Part shown: one piece after another, positions 43,232 through 49,620 of the stretch
Position numbering within the stretch: the first letter of the stretch is position 1
Layout: the number at the start of each line of letters is the position of its first letter
Assembly (NCBI RefSeq): GCF_012034935.1
Contig: NZ_JAATEN010000022.1
Coordinates: forward strand, 53,305-117,304
Origin: Streptomyces zingiberis
Lineage (GTDB): Bacteria; Actinomycetota; Actinomycetes; Streptomycetales; Streptomycetaceae
Length of the DNA stretch: 64,000 bases
Reading direction: 5' to 3'
The notes under the pieces: generated by a model
What the model saw: the letters and a program-made list of their open reading frames with translations, nothing else
What the model was told of the DNA's origin: nothing
The model's database searches: none
Position numbers and translations under genes: made by a program

Positions 43232-43533
43232 CCGGGGCGCGGTCCCGCCCGGTGCCGCCGAGCCCTGCGGGGCCGGGGCGGCTCCCGCTACGGCCCGTCC
43301 CGGGGACCTCGGGCACGGGGACCTCCGGCCCGGGGATCGCCGGAGCCTGACCGGGGTGCGATCCTGCTCGGTGCCGCCGAGCCCTGCGAGGTCGGGGCTG
43401 CTCCCGCTACGGCCCCTCCCGGGGACCTCGGGCCCGGGGGCCTCCGCCCCGGGGATCGCCGGAGCCTGACCGGGGCGCGGTCCCGCCCGGTGCCGCCGAG
43501 CCCTGCCCGGCCGGGGCGGCTCCCGCTACGGCC
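43216..43533. repeat. 119-bp tandem repeat, two full and one partial copy, overlapping the tsaE stop
   Basis: GATCGCCGGAGCCTGACCGG recurs at 43216, 43335 and 43454, exactly 119 bases apart, with the following sequence repeated at high identity (for example GGTGCCGCCGAGCCCTGC in each unit). The third copy breaks off near 43533. The first unit includes the tsaE TGA. This looks like tandem duplication of the 3' end and downstream DNA of tsaE. Confidence 0.9.
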
Positions 43534-43688
43534 GCCCTGGTGGCGCCCTGCGGGACGCGCGGGGCTTCCTGGGGAGCGCGCACCGCCCCGGAGGGGGAGT
43601 CCGTCCCGACCGCGCAACGTTCCGACAACGCGTCGGCAAGATGTTGCGTGCGCGGCATCGGGCGTGGTCACATGGATGGCAAGTCCCC

Positions 43689-43706
43689 GGTTAGGTGTAC
43701 CTAACC
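43689..43706 (+). promoter_or_regulatory. iron-box-like palindrome (candidate DmdR/IdeR operator)
   Basis: GGTTAGGTGTACCTAACC is a palindrome with 8-bp arms around GT. It contains TTAGGT-N4-CTAACC on both strands, the spacing and sequence of the central part of the DtxR-family consensus TTAGGTTAGGCTAACCTAA. A possible promoter (TTGCGT 43644-43649, 18 bases, TCACAT 43668-43673) lies just upstream, so bound repressor would cover the start region of the 43752 ORF. Confidence 0.55.
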
Positions 43707-43751
43707 ATGCCGGTGAGCCGTTCTCCACCAGGAGCCCTCCGGGAGGCACCA

Positions 43752-44093
43752 ATGCAGCGCCACGACGACGCCGCTGAGGCGGCGGCGACCGGATCTGCCG
43801 CTGAGGCGGCGGCGACCGGACCTGCCGCTGAGGTGGGGACCGGAACCACCGCCGGGGCGGCCGAGGCGGAATCCGCCGCCGGGGCGGCGAAGCCGGGCTC
43901 GCCCTCCGGGGAGGGGCCGCTGACGGTCAGCCGGCTGCTCGCGTCCTGCGCCGCGGCGACGGCCGTCTCCACGCCCCCCGCCGACGCGGAGGGGGCGGAC
44001 GCCGCCCGTCCGGCGGCCGGTCCCCCGGACGACGGTGACGGCCCGGACGCCCCTGGGGATCCGCGGCCGGGAAGCGACCGTCAAGCCGCCTGA
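43752..44093 (+). CDS. small Ala/Gly-rich protein behind an iron box, function unknown
   Basis: 113 aa from ATG 43752, with GGGAGG six bases before it. The ends are low complexity (duplicated AAEAAATG units early; Asp/Pro/Gly-rich tail), but the middle PLTVSRLLASCAAATAVSTPP looks constrained and has the only Cys. No signal peptide or known domain. Its context, an iron-box-like operator between tsaE and tsaB, is the best clue. The low complexity leaves some doubt that the whole frame is translated. Confidence 0.55.
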   Translation: MQRHDDAAEAAATGSAAEAAATGPAAEVGTGTTAGAAEAESAAGAAKPGSPSGEGPLTVSRLLASCAAATAVSTPPADAEGADAARPAAGPPDDGDGPDAPGDPRPGSDRQAA

Positions 44094-44230
44094 GCCGGAT
44101 TCCCCCTTCGGACACGTCTCCGTCCCGGCGTCCGGCCCCGGCCGGGGGCGTGCCGCCGCTGTGCGCCACGGGCGTCGCATGCGTCGCGGGCGTCACCGGT
44201 GTCATGCCTCGTAGCGGGGGAGTGCCCGGC

Positions 44231-44827
44231 TCAGCGGACGACCACGACCTTGGTGCCGACCGGCGCGAAGGTCCACATCGCCGACGCGTCCTTCCGCGCC
44301 GACCGGATGCCGCCCGTCTTCGGCTCTCCCTCGCCGACCCGCGGCTTGGAGCCGTCCGCGGCGGCGCTGAACCCGATGACCGTGCCCTCGGCGGAGGTGA
44401 AGATCACGGAGTGCTCGATCGGCACCCCGTCCGAGCCCGTGACGCTCTCCGAGCGCGAGACCACCGCGTACTCGCCGGGCGCCGGGCTGAGGGCGCTGGG
44501 CCACACGGGGTAGGTCCGGGTGGGCTGCTCGTCCTCACCGACCAGCCAGACGCGCTCGGCCTTCAGGGAGTAGACGACCCGCAGGCCGGTGCCGGAGCCG
44601 GCGGGTACCGGGGGGCGCTCCGCCTCGGTGGACTCCTGCTCGCCCTTGCCGGGGCCGTCGCCTCCCTCGCCCGCGCCGGGGCTCGGGGAGGCCGACGCGC
44701 CGGGCCGGTCCCCGCGGGCGGGGAGGTCGGAGGCGCCGGCGGCCGCCTGGTACGTCAGAAATCCGACCGCGGCGAGGGCCACCACGGTGAGTGCGGCCAC
44801 CGTCTTCCCCGCGCTGCTCACTGCCAC
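44231..44827 (-). CDS. YkuD-like secreted protein lacking the catalytic Cys
   Basis: 198 aa from GTG 44827. One N-terminal hydrophobic segment (VAALTVVALAAVGFLTYQA), a Gly/Ser/Pro spacer, then a domain running VVYSLKAERVWLVGEDEQPTR ... IGFSAAADGS ... GGIRSARKDASAMWTFAPVGTKVVVV. The end matches the last strands of L,D-transpeptidases (HGCVRL..DA..LW...PVGT.V.V), but the HGC is replaced by TGG, so it should be inactive as a transpeptidase. It could bind peptidoglycan or regulate. Its place next to tsaB is not informative. Confidence 0.7.
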   Translation of the reverse strand: MAVSSAGKTVAALTVVALAAVGFLTYQAAAGASDLPARGDRPGASASPSPGAGEGGDGPGKGEQESTEAERPPVPAGSGTGLRVVYSLKAERVWLVGEDEQPTRTYPVWPSALSPAPGEYAVVSRSESVTGSDGVPIEHSVIFTSAEGTVIGFSAAADGSKPRVGEGEPKTGGIRSARKDASAMWTFAPVGTKVVVVR

Positions 44828-45125
44828 CCGGTGCCCACCTTTTCGTACCGTCGTACGTCTGTGTGACCGACGTTAGCACCGCCGCGGCCCCGTCTCGCGC
44901 CACCACCGGGCGGCACCTTCCGGGCCCGGGATCGCGCCCGCCCCAGGAGTGACCAGCCCCGCGTCGTACGGCTGTTCGCGGTCCTTCGGCATCCCGCGCC
45001 GTCCCGCCGCCCGGGCGTTCCCCGGCCGTCCCGTCCCGGCCCCGCCGCCCGTCCCCGCGCCGCCCCGCCCGGCCCTGGGCCCAGCGCCGGGCCGGGTGCC
45101 GCGCGGGGCGCCGTAGGCTGTAGGC
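44828..45125. other. intergenic region between the YkuD-like gene and tsaB
   Basis: 298 bases between divergent genes. At the right end TAGGCT (45114-45119) lies six bases before the tsaB GTG, a leaderless layout. The left end has AAAAGGTGGG before the - strand GTG as its ribosome binding site. No gene in between. Confidence 0.5.
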
Positions 45126-45812
45126 GTGCTGTTGCTCGCTCTTGACACCGCGACCCCCGCCGTGACCGTCGCCCTCCACGACGGCGAGCGCGTCCTCGCC
45201 GAGTTCTCCCGGGTGGACGCCCGGCGCCACGGGGAACTGCTGATGCCCGCCGTCGACCGGGTCTTCCGGGAGGCCGGGACGGAGCTGTCCGCGGTGACCG
45301 GCATCGTCGTCGGCCAGGGGCCGGGCCCCTATACGGGGCTGCGGGTCGGGCTCGTCACGGCCGCGGCCTTCGGCGCCGTGACCGGGGCGCCGGTGTACGG
45401 GGTGTGCAGCCTCGACGGCCTCGCCCACGCCGCCGGGCGGGCCGGGCTCGCGGGGCCCTTCACCGTGGCCACCGACGCGCGCCGCAAGGAGGTCTACTGG
45501 GCCCGCTACACCGACCCGCGGACCCGGGTGGGCGAGCCGGCGGTGGACCGCCCCGCCGACATCGCGGAGCGCGTCGCGGGGACGCCCGCGGTCGGCGCCG
45601 GCGCGCTGCTCTACCGGGACGTCTTCCGCGAGGTGCCGGAGGGCATGCCCGAGCACCAGTCGGCCGGGGCGCTGGCCGCGCTCGCCGCCGAGAAGCTGGC
45701 CGCCGGGGACGAGGCGTTCCTGGCGGGCGCCGGGGAGCCGGTCCGCCCGCTCTATCTGCGCCGGCCCGACGCCCAGGTGCCCGCCCACTACAAGGTGGTC
45801 ACGCCCCGGTGA
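45126..45812 (+). CDS. tsaB: tRNA t6A synthesis protein TsaB
   Basis: 228 aa from GTG 45126. It starts LLLALDTATPAVTVAL and has GIVVGQGPGPYTGLRVGLVTA, the TsaB signature in the ASKHA-type N-domain; DARRKEVYWARY follows. TsaB scaffolds TsaD and TsaE in threonylcarbamoyl transfer to A37 of ANN-decoding tRNAs. The mRNA is probably leaderless. The next gene rimI starts eight bases after its stop, and tsaD follows. Confidence 0.95.
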   Translation: MLLLALDTATPAVTVALHDGERVLAEFSRVDARRHGELLMPAVDRVFREAGTELSAVTGIVVGQGPGPYTGLRVGLVTAAAFGAVTGAPVYGVCSLDGLAHAAGRAGLAGPFTVATDARRKEVYWARYTDPRTRVGEPAVDRPADIAERVAGTPAVGAGALLYRDVFREVPEGMPEHQSAGALAALAAEKLAAGDEAFLAGAGEPVRPLYLRRPDAQVPAHYKVVTPR

Positions 45813-45819
45813 GGCCCCG

Positions 45820-46659
45820 GTGAGGAACACGAGGACCGGCGGCTCGGCCGGCGGCACGGCGGTGTCCGGCGCCACCGCCCCACCGCCCGGCGCTCCCGTC
45901 GTGCTGCGGGAGATGCGCTGGTGGGACATTCCCGCCGTGCTGGAGCTGGAGCGCGCCATGTTCCCGGAGGACGCCTGGACCGAGGGCATGTTCTGGTCGG
46001 AACTGGCCCACGCCCGGGGTCTTCACGCCTCCCGCCGCTACGTCGTGGCGGAGGAGCCCCCGGCCGGGGAGCCTCCCGCCGGCGGGAGTCCCGCAGCGGA
46101 GGCCCCCACCACCGAGGGCCCCACCACCGAAGACCCCGCAGCCGCGGGCCCCGCAGTGGAGGGAACCCCCGCCGCGCCCGGCGATCCCCGCCGCGCCCGT
46201 CTCGTCGGTTACGGCGGACTCGCGGTGGCCGGGGCCACCGGTGACGTCCAGACCATCGCCGTCACCCGCTCCCACCAGGGCACCGGCCTCGGCGCCCGGC
46301 TGCTGGCCGAACTGCTCGCCGCGGCGACCGCGTTCGAGTGCGAGGAGGTGATGCTGGAGGTGCGGGTCGACAACACCCGTGCCCAGCGCCTCTACGAGCG
46401 CTTCGGCTTCCAGCCGGTCGGCATCCGGCGCGGCTACTACCAGCCGGGCAACGTGGACGCCCTGGTGATGCGGCGTACCGAGCCCGGTCCGGCCGCCGAC
46501 CCGGCCCGGGACCTGAACCCCGCCGGCGCGCCCGCCGCTCCGGCCGGCCCCGCGCACCCGTCGCCCCCGGCGGGGCCGCACCCATCCGATCAGACCGGCG
46601 CATCCGGCGTGCCCGGTGAACCCGGCGAACCTGAACAGGGAACGATCATCCATGGCTGA
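45820..46659 (+). CDS. rimI: ribosomal-protein-alanine N-acetyltransferase RimI with insertion
   Basis: 279 aa from GTG 45820. GNAT fold: REMRWWDIPAVLELERAMFPEDAWTE at the start, acetyl-CoA loop VTRSHQGTGLGARLL, then VRVDNTRAQRLYERFGFQPVG. The family normally has about 150-165 residues; here ~45 Pro/Ala/Thr-rich residues (about 82-125) are inserted before the central strand and ~55 follow the fold. It N-acetylates S18 or, in some bacteria, other proteins. It overlaps tsaD by eight bases and lies in the tsaB-rimI-tsaD unit. Confidence 0.93.
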   Translation: MRNTRTGGSAGGTAVSGATAPPPGAPVVLREMRWWDIPAVLELERAMFPEDAWTEGMFWSELAHARGLHASRRYVVAEEPPAGEPPAGGSPAAEAPTTEGPTTEDPAAAGPAVEGTPAAPGDPRRARLVGYGGLAVAGATGDVQTIAVTRSHQGTGLGARLLAELLAAATAFECEEVMLEVRVDNTRAQRLYERFGFQPVGIRRGYYQPGNVDALVMRRTEPGPAADPARDLNPAGAPAAPAGPAHPSPPAGPHPSDQTGASGVPGEPGEPEQGTIIHG

Positions 46660-47821
46660 CGAGCCCCTGGTCCTCGGTATCGAGACCTCCTGCGACGAGA
46701 CCGGTGTCGGCGTGGTCCGGGGCCACACCCTCCTCGCCGACGCCGTCGCCTCCAGCGTCGACGAGCACGCCCGTTTCGGCGGCGTCGTGCCCGAGGTGGC
46801 CAGCCGCGCCCACCTGGAGGCGATGGTGCCGACCGTCCGGCGGGCGCTGAAGGAGGCCGGGGTGGCGCCCGGCGACCTGGACGGGATCGCCGTCACCGCC
46901 GGGCCCGGTCTCTCGGGGGCCCTGCTGGTGGGCGTCTCGGCGGCGAAGGCGTACGCCTACGCGCTCGGCAAGCCGCTCTACGGCGTCAACCATCTCGCCT
47001 CGCACATCGCCGTGGACCAGCTCGAACACGGCCCGCTGCCCGAGCCGACCATGGCGCTCCTCGTCTCCGGCGGCCACTCCTCGCTGCTGCTGGCCCCGGA
47101 CATCACCAGCGACGTCCGGCCGCTCGGCGCCACCATCGACGACGCGGCCGGCGAGGCGTTCGACAAGGTCGCGCGGGTGCTGAACCTCGGTTTCCCCGGT
47201 GGCCCCGTCATCGACCGCGTCGCCCGGGACGGGGACCCGGACGCCATTGCCTTCCCGCGCGGGCTGACCGGTCCGCGCGACGCGCCGTACGACTTCTCCT
47301 TCTCCGGGCTGAAGACGGCCGTCGCCCGCTGGATCGAGGCGAAGCGCAAAGCCGGTGAGGAGGTGCCGGTGGCGGACGTCTCGGCGTCCTTCCAGGAGGC
47401 GGTGGTGGACGTCCTCACCCGCAAGGCCGTCCGCGCCTGCCGCGAGAACGGCGTGGACCACCTCATGATCGGCGGCGGTGTGGCGGCCAACTCCCGGCTG
47501 CGCGCCCTGGCGGAGCGGCGCTGTGAGGACGCGGGCATCACGCTGCGCGTCCCGCGCCCGAAGCTCTGCACGGACAACGGCGCGATGGTCGCCGCCCTCG
47601 GCGCGGAGATGGTGGCCCGGGGCCGCGCGGCCTCCGCCTGGGACCTCTCCGCGGACTCGTCCCTGCCGGTGACGGAGCCGCATGTGCCGGCGGAGCCGGG
47701 CGCGCCGGTGTCGGGTGCCGCCGGGGCCGGCGCCCACGGGCACGGTAACGCACACGGCGGGGAACACGCGCACGGTCATGACCACGTCCACGAGCTGAGT
47801 CAGGGGAACCTCTACTCATGA
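46652..47821 (+). CDS. tsaD: tRNA N6-adenosine threonylcarbamoyltransferase TsaD with His-rich tail
   Basis: 389 aa from ATG 46652, overlapping rimI. Starts VLGIETSCDETGVGVV; metal ligands His114 and His118 (NHLASHIA); SGGHSSLLL; DDAAGEAFDKVARVL; MIGGGVAANSRLR. It transfers the threonylcarbamoyl group to A37 of tRNA. After the conserved end near residue 345 there is a 45-residue extension ending in a His/Gly-rich stretch (HGHGNAHGGEHAHGHDHVH) that would bind metal. The 86-aa ORF downstream overlaps its stop (ATGA). Confidence 0.96.
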   Translation: MADEPLVLGIETSCDETGVGVVRGHTLLADAVASSVDEHARFGGVVPEVASRAHLEAMVPTVRRALKEAGVAPGDLDGIAVTAGPGLSGALLVGVSAAKAYAYALGKPLYGVNHLASHIAVDQLEHGPLPEPTMALLVSGGHSSLLLAPDITSDVRPLGATIDDAAGEAFDKVARVLNLGFPGGPVIDRVARDGDPDAIAFPRGLTGPRDAPYDFSFSGLKTAVARWIEAKRKAGEEVPVADVSASFQEAVVDVLTRKAVRACRENGVDHLMIGGGVAANSRLRALAERRCEDAGITLRVPRPKLCTDNGAMVAALGAEMVARGRAASAWDLSADSSLPVTEPHVPAEPGAPVSGAAGAGAHGHGNAHGGEHAHGHDHVHELSQGNLYS

Positions 47822-48078
47822 TCATCGCGCAGATGTGGGAGGCCCGGGCCGCCGAGGGCCGGGGCGGGGAACTGCTGGCCTGGGTGCGTGAGCAGCCCGT
47901 CGTCGGCGAGCCGCTGCGGTACGAGATCCTGTCCGCCGAGGGCGGCCGGGTGCTGGCGATCACCTGGTGGGAGGTGCCCACCGAGGCCGAGGCGCTACCC
48001 GAACTCCCGGCACCGCCGCCGGAGTTGCTGGGCCGCCCGGTCCACCGCTGGCGCTTCACCTCCCGCGAGGTGCGCTGA
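47818..48078 (+). CDS. small protein of unknown function coupled to tsaD
   Basis: 86 aa. MIIAQMWEARAAEGRGGELLAW ... RYEILSAEGGRVLAITWWE ... RWRFTSREV: the alternating strands and helix resemble the small antibiotic-monooxygenase-type (ferredoxin-like) fold, but no signature is strong enough for a name. ATG 47818 overlaps the tsaD stop by four bases, so translation is coupled. Typical codon bias supports it as a gene. Confidence 0.65.
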   Translation: MIIAQMWEARAAEGRGGELLAWVREQPVVGEPLRYEILSAEGGRVLAITWWEVPTEAEALPELPAPPPELLGRPVHRWRFTSREVR

Positions 48079-48302
48079 GGCGGTGGCCGACCGGCCCCGC
48101 CGGGACGCGGCCGGGCACCGCGCCGTCCTCGTCCGCCCGGCCCGGCGGGCGCGCGCCGTGGAGCCGGATTCCTCCGGCTCGTCCCGCCCGCTCCGGTGAA
48201 CGTTCGGACGGCTCCGGTGCGCGTCGCGTGAGCCCGGGCGGATCACGCCCGGCCCGGAGCTCGGGCTCGTGCCCGGGGCCCGTTCGGCTCGCGGCGGGGC
48301 GC

Positions 48303-49160
48303 TCAGCGCAGGGCCGGGCCCGTGCGGACGCCGTGCCCACCGCCGGCTGCGGCACCGGAAACGCCTGATACATCGGTGGCGCCTGGGGTGCCTGGGGCGC
48401 CTGGGGTGCCGGAGACACCGCCCGGTTCCAGGGACTTCCGCATGAAGTCGTGGTGGAAGCCGCGGATGTGGTCCTCCAGCAGATCGCCGGCGCGCTGCTG
48501 GTCGCCGGCGGCGATGGCCTCGTGGACGGCGGTGTGCTCCCGGTTCAGCCGGGCCGCCACCGTGGGCCAGTCGCCGATCCGGTTGAACGCCCGGAGCAGG
48601 GTGGGCCGGCAGGCGTTGCGCACCGCCACCGTCATGTCCGTCATCAGCCGGTTGCCGCCGGCCTCGGCGATCGCCACATGGAAGGCGGCGTCGTGGTCGT
48701 TGAAGCGTTCGCGGGGGAGGCCGGGCTCGGCCATGGCGGCGATCTCGGCGCCCATCCGGGCGAGGTCGTCCTCGGTGGCGCGGCGGGCGGCGAGCCGGGC
48801 GCTCGCCCGCTCCAGCGTGGCCCGGGACTCCACGACGTCGTCCAGCGGGAAGTTCGCCAGCGCCATGTGGAGCCGGACGAGCTGGGTGAGCCCGTCCCCC
48901 GGCATGGCCGTGATGACGCTGCCGGAGGCCGGCCCCGTCCCCACCCGGGGCCGCAGCACGCCGTGCGCCTCCAGTACCCGCAGCGCCTCGCGGACGGCGG
49001 CGCGGCTGACGCCGAGCAGGCCGACCAGCTCCCGCTCCGGGGGCAGCCGGTCGCCGACGCGGAGGTTGCCCGCGAGGATCTGCTCCTCGATCCGGGCGAG
49101 CACGAGCTCGAAGGTGCGGGAGCGCGGCACGGGCTCCCAGGCCGTCGTCACCTCAGCCAT
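48303..49160 (-). CDS. lldR: FadR-type GntR regulator, probable L-lactate regulator LldR
   Basis: 285 aa from ATG 49160. GntR winged helix at about 17-80 (LARIEEQILAGNLRVGDRLPPERELVGLLGVSRAAVREALRVLE-type text) and an FCD ligand domain at about 100-240 with metal ligands in HDAAFHVAIAEAGGN and HIRGFHHDF. The C-terminal ~45 residues are Gly/Ser/Pro-rich. It is divergent from lldP-lutABC, and a FadR-family operator TGGTCTGACCA lies before lldP, so it should repress that operon until lactate binds. Confidence 0.85.
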   Translation of the reverse strand: MAEVTTAWEPVPRSRTFELVLARIEEQILAGNLRVGDRLPPERELVGLLGVSRAAVREALRVLEAHGVLRPRVGTGPASGSVITAMPGDGLTQLVRLHMALANFPLDDVVESRATLERASARLAARRATEDDLARMGAEIAAMAEPGLPRERFNDHDAAFHVAIAEAGGNRLMTDMTVAVRNACRPTLLRAFNRIGDWPTVAARLNREHTAVHEAIAAGDQQRAGDLLEDHIRGFHHDFMRKSLEPGGVSGTPGAPGTPGATDVSGVSGAAAGGGHGVRTGPALR

Positions 49161-49542
49161 GGCTGCTTCTTCCCCTCCGGGGGCCGGTGTCGGAACGGGG
49201 GAGGCCCGGGAGGGCCCACCGGCGAGCAGATGAATCCGGGTCCACCGTGAGCATACGTGAGCGGATGGGGGCAAGCGGGCCCGGACGGGAGCGGACCGGA
49301 GCACGCACCCGTGGCCGGAGGGGCGGGGGCGGCGGCCGGGTCAGCGGGCCACCGGGCGGTGTGGGCGGTGCGGCGGTGTGGGCGGTGCGGTGGTGCGGGC
49401 GGTGCGGTGGTGCGGGCGGTGCGGTGGTGCGGGCGGTGCGGCGGCGTGGGTGGTCCGGCGGTGCGGGCGCGTGGTCCGTCGCTCGCCGGCGGCCGGTGCG
49501 GCCGTGTGCGCCGGGGCGCCCCGATTGCCTCGGTCGGATCTC
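49161..49542. other. lldR-lldP intergenic region, left part
   Basis: Gene-free stretch upstream of the lldP promoter. It contains the 17-bp tandem repeat at 49363-49464; the remainder is GC-rich DNA between lldR and that repeat, with no recognised promoter for lldR. Confidence 0.4.
49363..49464 (+). repeat. 17-bp tandem repeat upstream of lldP, six units
   Basis: GGGCGGTGCGGTGGTGC is repeated exactly at 49380, 49397 and 49414, with variants at 49363, 49431 and 49448 and a partial unit before 49363. It lies 80 bases upstream of the lldP promoter on the lldR side. The + strand is G-rich with GG/GGG runs, so G-quadruplex formation is conceivable. Confidence 0.9.
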
Positions 49543-49571
49543 TGGACACCTCTTCCCGGTCTGCATAGCGT
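49543..49571 (+). promoter_or_regulatory. lldP promoter
   Basis: TGGACA (49543-49548), 17 bases, then TAGCGT (49566-49571). The start site would be near 49578, 12 bases before the operator. Both hexamers are close to the streptomycete vegetative consensus. Confidence 0.55.
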
Positions 49572-49589
49572 GTGCGCGGCCCCTCCGTA

Positions 49590-49600
49590 TGGTCTGACCA
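49590..49600 (+). promoter_or_regulatory. LldR operator TGGTCTGACCA
   Basis: A perfect 11-bp palindrome around a central T, fitting the FadR-family pattern TNGTNNNACNA and, from memory, the same core as reported for LldR in corynebacteria. It lies between the predicted lldP transcription start and the ribosome binding site, suited to repression. Confidence 0.7.
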
Positions 49601-49620
49601 AACCCCAAAGGCAGGACCGT

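Noticed and set aside
43216..43533. 119-bp repeats as ends of an insertion sequence
   Set aside because: Direct tandem copies with no transposase gene and no terminal inverted repeats.
49363..49464. G-rich 17-bp array as a proven G-quadruplex
   Set aside because: GG and GGG runs are present, but tracts of four GGG with short loops are not regular; only a suggestion.
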